Shown here piece after piece: positions 1-9,620 of a DNA stretch of 64,000 bases. The translations under genes and the position numbers were made by a program. Origin of the DNA: Prunella strophiata. Taxonomy: Eukaryota > Chordata > Aves > Passeriformes > Prunellidae. The stretch covers positions 29,980,810 through 30,044,809 of the forward strand of contig JAZBQD010000017.1 of assembly GCA_036583965.1 (NCBI GenBank). Direction: 5' to 3'. The notes beneath the pieces were generated by a model. That model did no database searches. It was given only the letters and a program-made list of their open reading frames with translations, and had not been told where the DNA came from. The stretch's first letter is position 1. The number at the start of each line of letters is the position of its first letter.

Positions 1-63
1 GAGGAGCTGACGAGCACCGAGTGGCTTTCGGAGAGGATGCTTTCAGTGTGGCCATTACTCCAG
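1..63 (-). CDS. NRG1: NRG1 cytoplasmic-tail exon, 5' part only (the human ~207-nt exon), cut by the window edge
   Basis: On the minus strand the reading begins with one base (C at 63) that completes a Ser codon split with the 131-nt exon. It continues WSNGHTESILSESHSVLVSS and runs off the window inside a further Ser codon. This is the well-known neuregulin-1 tail segment after the TQTPSHS-like stretch, and it matches chicken ARIA as I remember it. The acceptor is a pyrimidine-containing CTCTCCAG ending at 64, 492 bp downstream of the previous exon. The segment belongs to the long a-type cytoplasmic tail, which in the family supports proteolytic processing and back-signalling by the intracellular domain. 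The rest of this exon and the last coding exon with the 3' UTR lie outside the window, so the gene is truncated here by sampling, not by mutation. Confidence 0.93.
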
Positions 64-555
64 CTGGAGAGCAGCAACCAGGAAAGGAGAAAGGGGGAGT
101 GTGAGAGTGGGCTTTGACGGCAACTGTGTTTGAGCAGAAGTTTAGCCAGGGGAAGGAGGGGTTCTGTTGCCACACAGGATCTGCACCATAACCTTGGGAG
201 CTGCAGAGTTTAGCAAACTTTATGAATCCACAGGCATCAAGGTGATTTTGCATGTATGGATAAAAGGAGAGGGAAGGAGGGCTTTCCAGTCATCAGAACT
301 GTCATTGATTTAGCAATTTGCATATACTAAAATTCAGTGTGACAGTACTGGAATGCCATTCAGGTAATAAAGCTCTTTGTAAATTCCTGTGAAGATAATT
401 AGTTAGGTGATATGACATCAAATACTGTTAGCTTTAAAATGAAAACACCACGAAGTGTGTTTTTTACAAAGGGAGCATAGATCTTCCCTGCTTTGTGGTT
501 TTACACAGCAACAGATCAGATATTACAGCTGGTATTTGCCTTCCCCTTCCAGTAC
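64..555 (-). other. NRG1: NRG1 intron between the 131-nt exon and the next tail exon
   Basis: The intron is 492 bp with donor GTACTG at 555-550 and acceptor CCAG ending at 64. The first 40 bases are open in frame from the upstream exon (separate entry). I see no repeat, RNA gene or canonical minus-strand AATAAA hexamer in it. Confidence 0.85.
516..555 (-). CDS. NRG1: Possible read-through short cytoplasmic tail of NRG1
   Basis: If the donor at 555/554 is not used, the frame stays open into the intron. It adds about a dozen residues (RYWKGKANTSCNI) before a TGA at 518-516. Neuregulin-1 isoforms with a short c-type tail that stops soon after this exon are known in mammals. This read-through is a plausible avian equivalent, but I cannot confirm the residues from memory. 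No canonical minus-strand AATAAA is visible between 1 and 515 to end such a transcript. It could simply be intron sequence with no early stop. What is seen is the open frame and stop; isoform use is inference. Confidence 0.35.
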
Positions 556-686
556 CTGTGGCTAGATGTCTGGGTGACAGTCACGGAGTGATGTGTTGTT
601 GAGGTGTAGTGGCTTGTAGAAAACGAGGTCTCTGTTTCTCGCTCAATGACATGCTCACTGGAGATTACATTTTTCGAAACGTACTG
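556..686 (-). CDS. NRG1: NRG1 cytoplasmic-tail exon, 131 nt
   Basis: The exon encodes QYVSKNVISSEHVIERETET followed by a Ser/Thr/His-rich stretch ending TQTSSH, then two bases (AG) of a Ser codon completed in the next exon. This is the conserved proximal cytoplasmic tail of neuregulin-1 precursors. The acceptor is a T-run followed by CAG, and the first codon is also CAG, making a NAGNAG acceptor at 689-684. The donor is AG|GTACTG at 555. The 131-nt length equals the human exon as I recall it, and 0/2 phasing joins both neighbours correctly. Compared with remembered chicken ARIA I see Val for Met in the THHS(V)TV stretch and Ser for Pro in TQT(S)SH, so this is a related bird, not chicken. Confidence 0.97.
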
Positions 687-1207
687 CTGAAAAAACCCAG
701 ACAAACCTCAGGTTTACAAACTATAATTCACAGCACATTTGTAGACATAATTCCCAATCCCTCCTTCCCAGACTTCAACCTTTTACACGTGCCAAAGCAG
801 AAATTTTATCACTTAAGTACATGCAGAAACCATACTGACACACTTGAGGACATTCATGTACACCTCTGGGTACACAGCCCATCTAGACTCAAAATAGGAG
901 GAGACAAATGAGGAAAGTAGCAAAGGTCTGCATCCCAAACAAGCTATAAAAATGTAGTTAACAAGGGAACGAGAAGTCCCAATAGACAGACGTGTGGAAA
1001 AGCAACCTCCCATTACCATCAGATACACCAAAATTACTATTCTCTGATGGAGAAGACGGCAGCAGTTTGCGATAGCAATTTTTTCTGTGTGGAGAAAGCC
1101 AAGAGAAATCAGTCACCGGCCCGCAGCAGGCAGATGTTTAAAAGCTGTGGGGTGAGCTTTCCTGTGGCAGTGGCAGCCTAGGCTGAAACACGTGCAGTGA
1201 AACCTAC
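687..1207 (-). other. NRG1: NRG1 intron between the 127-nt and 131-nt exons
   Basis: A 521-bp intron with donor GTAGGT at 1207-1202 and acceptor TTTTTTCAG ending at 687. A short plus-strand open frame across 609-911 overlaps the 131-nt exon antisense and is chance. No repeat or RNA gene was recognised. Confidence 0.85.
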
Positions 1208-1334
1208 ATTGACGAGCTGGACGTTGTCGGGCGGAGGGTTGGGGTGGTGCGGCCCGTTGGCCATGTTCATCACGTTGTTCCTTTCCGAGCGCAGGCTCTG
1301 CCGAAGGCGGTCATGCAACTTCTTCCTCTGCTTC
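1208..1334 (-). CDS. NRG1: NRG1 first cytoplasmic exon, 127 nt
   Basis: The first base (G) completes a Lys codon split with the transmembrane exon. The exon then reads KQRKKLHDRLRQSLRSERNN, VMNMANGPHHPNPPPDNVQL and VN. The basic KKQRKKLHDRLRQ stretch just inside the membrane is diagnostic for neuregulin-1 and acts in the family as a membrane-proximal basic region and nuclear-targeting signal of the released intracellular domain. The acceptor is a pyrimidine-rich tract ending CACAG at 1335, and the donor is AAT|GTAGGT at 1207. The length of 127 nt equals the human exon as recalled. NMANG and PPPDN agree with remembered chicken ARIA. The open frame continues past both splice sites but there it is intron. 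Confidence 0.98.
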
Positions 1335-4300
1335 CTGTGCATGAAACACAGAAAAAATTTTAATGGACAAAAGGAAAGCAGCTGCACCTTTCAGCATATT
1401 GATGTTGGTGATAATAATGTAACATAACTTTTTTTGCCAGAGTTTTCTCCACTGCTGCTAGAGCCCAGAGTAACTCTGAAAACCACAGGCCTAATTGCAG
1501 CTGGAGCTGTGGGGACCTGCACAGGGGGAAGGGTATTTGGGATCCCTTCCAGCAGTCAGCAGGACAAAGGGGGACAGGAATAAGTGAGAGGAAAAGGGAA
1601 GCCAGTTCTAAGCAGTGCTGTGTCTTAGGAGGAGAACTTTTCTGCAGTCAGAAGGGAGGGTGGAGAGATTTTAACACAGACACCTTGACACGCTTGTAAG
1701 GGCCAAGGCAAAGCTTCTGACAGCCCACTAAGTTACACCTCCCCATTCACCACAGGGAGCCGAGGTGTCTGTGCCTCAGGGCTTGCTTGTAGACACTTGA
1801 ACAGGGTCTTTGTGATGTAGCAGTTACACATTTTTCTGGTGGGATTCATCCCCCACCTCAACAGTGTACTTCAAATACATAACTGTGTTATAGAAGAGTG
1901 CAGACAAAGCCTCAGAAATCCAAAGTGAGAGTATAGGGCATATGCCTGAGCCTGAAGACTTCCTGGCAGCTCTGGAAGGTTTCGTTTCAGCAACACCAGA
2001 TTTGCTCTGAAGCCTAATGATTACCAGGTGGATGCCATGGGTGCTAATGCATTTAGTAGAACTGTCCATATACTAATGACATGATCTCTGACTGACTTTG
2101 ATGCTTCTACTGTCTCCTATCCTTGGCTGCTGTTTCCCCACTTGCTAACAACATGTAAGTCCTACGAGGAGTGCCTGAGGGAGCTGGGGTTGTTCAGCCT
2201 GAAGAAAAGGAGGCTCAGGGTTACCTTCTCACTCTCTACAACTGCCTGAAAGGAGGCTGGAGCCAGGTCAGAGTTGGCCTCATCTCCCAGGCAAGCAGCA
2301 ACAGGACAAGAAGAAATGGCCTCAAGCTGTGCCAGGAGAGGTTTAGGTTGGACATCAGGAGGAATTTCTTCATGTAAAGGGCTATTAAGCATTGGAATGG
2401 ACTGCTCAGAGGGGTGGTGGAGTCACTCTCCCTGGGGGTGGTCAAGAAATGACTGGTCATGTCACTTAGTGCCATGGTCTAGCTGATAAGGTGGTAGTCA
2501 TTCAAAGGCTGGACACAATCTCACAGGTTTTTTTTCAACCTAAATGATTCTGTAATCCTTCCAGCTCTCCTCAGAAGGACTTTTCAGAAGACCATTACAA
2601 GCTGTCAGCAGCAAAACTTACAGCATAGTAAAACCTGGCTATGCAGAACACACTAATTAAAACACCAAAATAAATAATCAGAGAAAGGGCTATTAAATTT
2701 CAGACTTAATTTATAAATATTACCCAGTTTTCTCTCATTACATTGGAGAACTTTCACCACACTGTCACAGAATCCAGGGCAGTGAAGGGAGGATGCAGGC
2801 TTCAACACACTCTGGAATGCATATGACTTTGTCTGTGGCAAAAGCTAAAATACTAAGCTGTATGCAGAAGTGCAGATAGTGATGGTAGGGTAGGACAGTG
2901 TAAGAGGTAACTATTTTCAATCCTGTTTTGAACTTAAGGGGACTATTTCAAGCTTTACAAAAAAGGAGGAGTGAGGGAGGGCAATAAATATGTTGAAACT
3001 TGATAGTCATGAAAGCCTAAAGACAATGAAAACATGTTTTGACATACAGCCTTTTACATATTATCTCTGTGTGTGGATAGTGGATGTGCCTGGATAGTGG
3101 AAAATACTTAATTTACATCACATCACATGAATGGCATACACAGATACATCTGTCTTGGAAATGCTGCTGTCTCAGAAGGAGACACTCTGTGGTTCATGTG
3201 GACTTTATGCTTTGAGGATAACCAGGCATCACCTTAGGACATGTAAGCAGTTAAGGTGTATACACAGCACAGTGCCAGGAGATATTTGAGCTACCCAAAG
3301 ACCTGCTGGGCTGAGAAGCAGCACTCAAACAAGGTTTTAACTTGATTTCACACCTCCCCTTCATGAGGCTTTGGAGACCTTGTGAGCTGAGAACAATCTG
3401 AATTCCGTAACATGGTAGAGAAAGTGAGTTCTACAAGGGGTCTGAGTTTGTAATCCACAGGACTGAAATCCTGGCACATGTAACCTGGAAATCTGTCCCT
3501 AGAAATCTGCATTATTCCCACCTTCAGTGACCAGTGTATTTGAATGCTTTTATCTCTGCTGTTTGTCCTGTAGTAAAAGGACACTAACTAAAAAAAAAAT
3601 TTACAAAACTGAGATGAGAGAATAATGGGTAAGCTAGTGTGTACTTAAGAAGCTTTTATCTTCATGTGAATGATTTGCAAATAAAGTACCTCTGAATTAA
3701 GACTTAGTGTCTGAAGCTAATGCCTTGGCAATTTAGTAGCAGTATTTCTTGCAAGGAGATCAACAAAATCTAAGCTTTTAGATTATTACATTGGTTGTTC
3801 TCCTAACACCATTCCAAGCTTTCTCCCGGTTTCTGAGTTTTCCCCTATTTAGGGAAAAGAACATATACAAGTCACCTCATGGACAGCAGTCTGGCATCAC
3901 TGCTGCATTTGGAGGGCCATGTCCTGGCATGGGACTCTTATCAACTGTTTTTGGAAACAATTAACTTTTGATTCACAGTGATTGCTGATGTCTGGGGCAA
4001 AAAAGCATCCAGACCCCTGATGGATTCTGTGGGCTCTTTATAATGAAAATCATACTTCAAGATCTTGACTAAATATTTGTTGAAATACATGGGGATGTGA
4101 TTTCTAAAAGCAGTAATTGATCTGATTTTTTATTACTGTTTCAGCTGCTCCCCACTGACCACTGGCACAAGGTTATGGGTAGGAGCAGTTGCTGGACTCC
4201 CACTGAGAGGGACAAATGATCTTCCTCCTCCCCCACTTATAACACATCCATTATTGGTGGGGCTTACAACAAAACCCAACTGCCAATCAGGCCTTGAAAC

Positions 4301-4962
4301 AGTAAATCAGGTTTATACAAACGTGGAATATTTATGATAAGGTCTTTCTGTGTTTTGGTGGGGAGATTTATAAAGGCAGCCAGAAGTTTTGGCAGCAGAA
4401 ATTCTGCTGATGTTCTGTGTAATTTATAGTCCAGAGTGCCTCATGCATGTTTGAGAGTCACCCCCTGTAATTTAGAGACTCACAAAATGCATTTAAATGC
4501 CTACTTTTGCATTGAGAGCACTTTTGTGTTCAATTTTTTGGCCTTTGGTGTATAGTAAATTTTAGCATCATTAATTGTGTCTCAAGTACAAACAAATTAG
4601 GCTTATACATAAAAAACACTGCTGGAAAGCAACATGATTCCAGGGTTGTAGTTTGCTCTTTTTCAACTGAGGAAACCAGCTGAAATGGGTGATAGAAAAG
4701 AAAGCAAACAAAAAAAGACAAAAAATTGCAAATTACATTTGAAGACTGAGAAATCTTTCAGATACCTCTCTTAATTTTGCACTGCTGATGGACATGGAGA
4801 CTCAGATTCATATGGCTTGGACCAGAGCACCCTGGTCACAGGTTTGTCTCTTAAGCTCACCACTAGAGAAACCCAGATACAACCTTATGCCCAGAGAAGC
4901 TACAGTCAACTGGGAAGGCCCTGACCAAAAACCACAGATAGAAACAGAAGAGAAAAGTTTAC
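1335..4962 (-). other. NRG1: NRG1 intron between the transmembrane and 127-nt exons
   Basis: A 3.6-kb intron with donor GTAAAC at 4962-4957 and acceptor CACAG at 1335. It contains one CR1 fragment (2156-2556). The remainder is unique AT-rich sequence with A-runs (for example 3590-3600) and no recognised gene. Confidence 0.85.
2156..2556 (+). mobile_element. CR1 LINE 3' fragment
   Basis: The segment reads like the end of CR1 ORF2: a conceptual GLFSL-type motif, LYNCLKGG, and then RFRLDIRRNFF in a shifted frame, followed by a CR1 3' tail ending in a TTCAACCTAAATGATTCTG-like sequence at about 2536-2553. Frameshifts and stops interrupt the ORF, so it is a dead, 5'-truncated copy. It sits antisense inside an NRG1 intron. 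CR1 is the dominant LINE of birds, and this copy supports an avian source. The subfamily cannot be told by eye. Confidence 0.88.
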
Positions 4963-5065
4963 TTGGTTTTGCAGTAGGCCACCACACACATGATTCCAAC
5001 AACTAGAAGAGCAATGCAAATGCCAGTTATGGTCAGCACCCGTTTCTGGTACAGTTCCTCAGCTT
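4963..5065 (-). CDS. NRG1: NRG1 juxtamembrane and transmembrane exon, 103 nt
   Basis: After two bases (AA) completing a Lys or Glu codon, the exon reads AEELYQKR followed by VLTITGICIALLVVGIMCVV and AYCKT, with two bases of the next Lys. The hydrophobic run of about 22 residues is the single transmembrane helix of pro-neuregulin-1. AEELYQKR is the extracellular stalk where metalloproteases (ADAM17/BACE1 in the family) shed the EGF ligand. The acceptor is TTTCTAG at 5066 and the donor CCAA|GTAAAC at 4962. The length of 103 nt matches the human exon as recalled. The start phase accepts the alpha exon, the beta exon or the 24-nt beta1 exon, all of which end in phase 1. Confidence 0.98.
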
Positions 5066-7067
5066 CTAGAAAGGGACAAAAACAGAGAAAGTCACAACAT
5101 GGAGGATGGCTAGGCAAGGAGCACACAGTCAACAGCTGTCATGCTACAAACCACTGCACAGATTCACACAGCCACACCAAGACACAGCCACCACACTACA
5201 GGCAGACTCATTATTGACTGCAAGGAGAACAGGACTACACCACAAACTATTAACACAATACTGGGGATGAGAACAATTACAGAATTACAGTCAAAAGTAA
5301 CTTTTTTTTTTTTTTAAAGCCAACAAGAATAATATCTAAGAAACAAATTCTTAGTTGACAAACACAGCATTTGCTGGAAATAAAAATGCAATGTGGTAAG
5401 GTAATAACAAAAATTTGCAAATGCTTTGGAAGTTTTGCAAAGACAGCTGGAATGAAAGCCATTTTTACAGGTCTTATGAGAAATTTATTTTCTTATTATC
5501 TTTTTTGGATTGTTTTCACATCCAATATCCCTCTGGTTCCATGTCAATTTATATCTCAGCTGTCTTTACAAGAGAAATTTTAAAATACTCTTGTACATTT
5601 GAGACATGAGCTTGGCTTGTAATTATATCACCAATGGAAATGAAGACAGGTTTTGAGCTCTGGTCATAAAATTCAGACTCCTCCTAGAACACAGCAATAT
5701 CAACAACCAGCAGTGCCTTGTGTGAGAGAAATGCAGAGTTTCAACTTGTATCCCTTTGTGACCAACAAAGGAACTCTCTATCTAGGGCGGCAGCTAGCTC
5801 AGTGATGACAACTTGTTACCGATCTCATTCATTGGAGATATTTCACTTTTATAAAGGTGATAGTAGCACTGCTAATGTTTGGGCTGGAGCTACTGATGCT
5901 TTCCAGCCTTGCTCATGCTTGGCAGCGAGCATTGCTGAGTGTTCTGCTGGGGAAATGTTACGTAAGGAGCTCTGAAACAGAGGCGCATTCTGTGTTGACG
6001 CTTTACAGATGTGGATTTGTGTTCCTGCTGCTGGGACAAAAACGGATGTCTAGCTTTACTTAAGTCTTATTTTTGATTAAGCAGACAGACCAATAGTGAT
6101 CTGCAATATTGACCACAGTCAGAATACCAGCAGGTGATTAAAAAGAACTGAATGAATTAGGGCTGCACAGCTTTGCACTACCTTTGGGATTAATGTCAGC
6201 ATTATTCCTGCTGGAAGGGACTTACATCTGGCTGGTACAAAGGTGCACAGTGGTCTCTCACATGTGCCATGTATCACTGCCCAAATGATGTGCTGTAATA
6301 AATGACACACCTGATAGTTCAGGGGAAAATACTCCTTACTGAACAGGGAGCAGACTTCCCTCCATCGTGTTTCCTGTGCTTATCTAGTTTTGTTTTAAAG
6401 TTGCTGTGGGCAAGTGGAAAATACTCCATGCAACAAACCAAAAAGCAAAAATAAATCTTAATTTCTCTGATACAATGCACCACACCATGGAACAAGTTTG
6501 TCTTACAAGCCAAACCCACTATAAATCAAACACCAGCAAACAGGTCATGAGCACTGTCAGACAAAATTAATAGCACTAATTATTAACAAAGACGGGGGAA
6601 GAGGAGAGAAGTGAGTGTGGTAAAACTAGGATGCTGCAAAAATGTATTAAAGAAAAATAAATATAACTCCAAGAACAGAAAGTCAAAGAAGGGAAGGAAG
6701 AAATGGCTGAAACTCCAACCAAACCAAACTACGACAAAGAAAAAAGAGGAAGGTGAAATGTAAGGAAAGACAGGAAAAAAGGGTAGAGAAGTCAACTACA
6801 GGCCTGGCACAGCATGCTTGGAACTGGAAAAAAACAGAGAGAAGAAATGCTTGGGGACAAAAAAAAAGGTTGAAGCAGAGTGTGAAGGGATTTCTCATAC
6901 AGCATAACTCCTCACCTAGGCTAGTTAGTGGCACTGGATCCCCTTTCTTTTTTTGCCCCTTCTAAAAGCGCTTATTAGTTAGCCATGGAAATGGTGTATT
7001 ACAAGGATGTCATAGGAAACAGGAGAATTGCGCTAAGCAATTTAGGGGCTAATTTGAAGTGCTTTGA

Positions 7068-7084
7068 ATTATTATTATTATTAT
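7068..7084. repeat. (ATT)n short microsatellite
   Basis: About six ATT units in tandem, continuing into TTTATT. Ordinary simple repeat inside an NRG1 intron. Confidence 0.85.
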
Positions 7085-8613
7085 TTTATTGTCATGCTGT
7101 CAGCTGTTAGCTTATGAAAGCAAAATGAATAATGACATATCAACCCATTTTGTTTTTGGAGCACAAGGGAGAGGAAGTAGAAAATTAACAGTGGACACTC
7201 TGCTTAGTTTTTGTACTGAAGGAAAAATTGCACTGACTCTGGGAGGTTTGGTGCAGGCTGAGGCTGTTGCAAATGAGCTGGGCAGCTGGCTGGTGACAGC
7301 CTGACTGAGTTTGCCAGTGGGCAGAGGCTTGCTGCATATGTGTGGGACTTTCTGGGTGCTCACTCACTGCAGGGGATGAGGGATGAAGAGAGGGAAGAGG
7401 GCTGTGGTCACAGCCCCGAGCAATGCTCCCAGCACCTGCAATTCTGCTGGGACTACAGGTCTTGATGGGCATGGGAAATTAAATGCCTGGATCTGCTTCC
7501 ATAGCCTTAGTTCCCTCCTGTGCCCTTTGAAACAAGGCCCTAAGGACAATGCAGCTTAACGTGGTGTGCATGAATGGTGGTGCTGTCATGCCCTCCCTCA
7601 AACTCCAGGGGCAAGGTCTGCCTAGGAAAGCACACACACTTGGGCATGTCATGCCCAGCAAACCAGCGAGCTCTCATGTAAACCTGGCTGTGCTCCTGGC
7701 TGGCAGGAGAAAGCCAGGGACAAATGAGGGATGCCCAGGTGTTCTGCAGGGGCCAGTGCGGGTGACAGGGGATGGTGGCAGCTGGGACAGGACTGGGATC
7801 CTGGTCAAGACTTTGCAGATGGCATGGTACCTTAAAGACAAGTCTTGGACTCTATTTAAGGCCAAGAAGAGTTTTGTGAAGAACTCCTGTGGGGCACTTG
7901 GGTTATACTACATCTTGCCCCAAACTGCCTTCTGTCTCTGATCAGTGTTTAACGTTTATGGAGTCAGGTAATGACACCCAGCTAAAATACATATGCTCAT
8001 TAAACTACCTTTAAAAAAAATTATAGCAGCCTTGCAGGAAAGTCTGTAAAAAAATTTATGGGCAGTGAGAACTTAGGAAAGATTTGAGCCTGTTAAGTAT
8101 TAAAAATAATTTCAATAATTTTTTTACCCTACAGAATGCCAGGAAAATCAAATTCACATAATACTTAAGTCAAGCTATTATCTAAGCAGCCTTTCAAATA
8201 TGCATATTATGCAATTAATTTCACATAATTCTAATTTATACATAACTGATGATATATGAAGTCTTAAATTTGTTCTGTTTTAAAGTTTTTTTTCTTACAT
8301 ATCTCTGGGGATTTTAAAAAGAATTTAATTCCAAGAGGTTGTTCTGCTAATGTAATTTCACATGCACAGCAAAATTTGCATGTCAGTTTTTTAAAGGATT
8401 TTAATTTAACTCCTCATATGTTAATGTGACCATACACCTTCCACTACACTGTAATACATATGAGTGGGAATTAATGCTAACTTAGGAAATTAATAAAAAC
8501 AAAAATAAGCTGGGTTGTGAGCGATTTTTTTAAAATTTGGGCTTGTAATGGGTTTTCCACAGTGGGGGCATTTTTAATAAGAACATGAATGAAAACTGCC
8601 TCACCATCTGGTT

Positions 8614-8677
8614 GTGTTTTTTTTGGTGGTTTTTTTTTGGTTTTTATTTTTTTTGTTTTGTTTTATTTTTTTTTCTA
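8614..8677. repeat. T/G-rich low-complexity stretch
   Basis: A run of T blocks broken by single or double G (TTTTTTTTGG, TTTTGTTTTG patterns). On the transcribed strand it is A/C-rich, so it does not act as a pyrimidine tract for NRG1 splicing. Confidence 0.75.
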
Positions 8678-9539
8678 ATTTACCAATAATTGCAGGAGAT
8701 TCCAAACTAAAAGTGACCTGAATTTCAAGTTAGCTTATTCAAGAAATTAATTATTTGTACCTCTGAATACAAATAGCTTGTCAGATAAGTACAGTCTATT
8801 AACGAATAAGACTTAAAAGATCTATTTCTGTTATATTTACAGCTGAAGTGTGAAAACAGTACCCACTGTCAATGTTATTGTTGAATTTAGTTTTAGAAAT
8901 ATTGAATATATTTGCTGACTTGAGGATCTGGAGTTTAGCTGTAAACTTCTACTTAAATTCCTAAATAATTTTCAGTCCACTTTGAATTTACAGACCTATG
9001 CATATATGCATATCATTTACAGACATGGAGAGGCAACTGATTTACACATGATGTGCAACCACCAAGATGTGGGTTTAGACATAAAACTTTACTTGAAAAT
9101 CAGGGCTCAATACTGGAAATTTGCATTATTTTAAGTGGCCATAACAGTTTCTCCCTTTCAATATAGTAGTTAGACATTTTGCTTAACACCTACAGTGTTT
9201 CCAAAACCTGGCAACCTGAGAAAAACTCACCAAAAACAGAGGTCAAAACTAGTCAAAATTATACAACAGAAAAAGGAATGTATCCTATGTTATGATCACT
9301 CCAGTAATTCCTAGAACTCCTTAAGTCTGGAATATGCTATCAATATTTTGATGACCATTTCAGTGAACTGATCTCCACTAACACTTTGACAAGGGTTGTT
9401 GTTATAGCTGTATGATCCCTTTTAAAGCATAAAGAAATTGGTTAGGAATTGAAAAGGGGAAGTGGAGAAAAAAAAATTAAAAGGGGTTTATCTTTCAGGG
9501 TCTAGAATCTGCAGGCTAAAAGGAATGATTGGTCCATAC

Positions 9540-9563
9540 CCATAAATTCAATCCCAAGATGCT
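9540..9563 (-). CDS. NRG1: NRG1 beta1-specific 24-nt microexon
   Basis: This exon encodes K-HLGIEFM-E when joined to its neighbours: two bases finish a Lys codon, then HLGIEFM, then one base of a Glu codon. It is the beta1 insert between the EGF domain and AEELYQKR. It is 24 nt long and symmetric (phase 1 to phase 1), so including it (beta1) or skipping it (beta2) keeps the frame and changes only the length of the cleavable stalk. The acceptor GGCAG at 9568-9564 follows a strong pyrimidine tract, and the donor is G|GTATGG. The peptide matches chicken ARIA and human beta1. It is too short for ordinary ORF detection and was found from its peptide and splice sites. Confidence 0.96.
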
Positions 9564-9620
9564 CTGCCAATGCAGAAAGTTGTCAAAAAAAGAAAGAAAA
9601 AGGAAAAAGTTTCAGAAAAG
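9564..9620 (-). promoter_or_regulatory. Pyrimidine-rich splicing-control tract upstream of the beta1 microexon
   Basis: Read on the minus strand, the 57 bases before the microexon carry repeated TTTCT, CTTTTTC and CTTTCT blocks, then TTTCTGCATTGGCAG at the acceptor. Such CU-rich tracts bind PTB-type repressors. A UGC just upstream of the 3' splice site is the motif known for SRRM4/nSR100-dependent neuronal microexons. The motifs are seen; regulation by these proteins is inferred. Confidence 0.45.

Larger units (their letters stand above)
5066..9539 (-). other. NRG1: NRG1 intron between beta1 and transmembrane exons
   Basis: A 4.5-kb intron with donor GTATGG at 9539 and acceptor TCTAG at 5066. 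It contains a T-run near 5301-5315, an ATT microsatellite (7068-7084), purine-rich sequence around 6590-6790 and a T-rich stretch at 8614-8677. The part from about 7930 to 9540 is unusually AT-rich and free of recognisable repeats, as often seen for conserved intronic sequence around regulated exons. That conservation is inference only. Confidence 0.8.
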
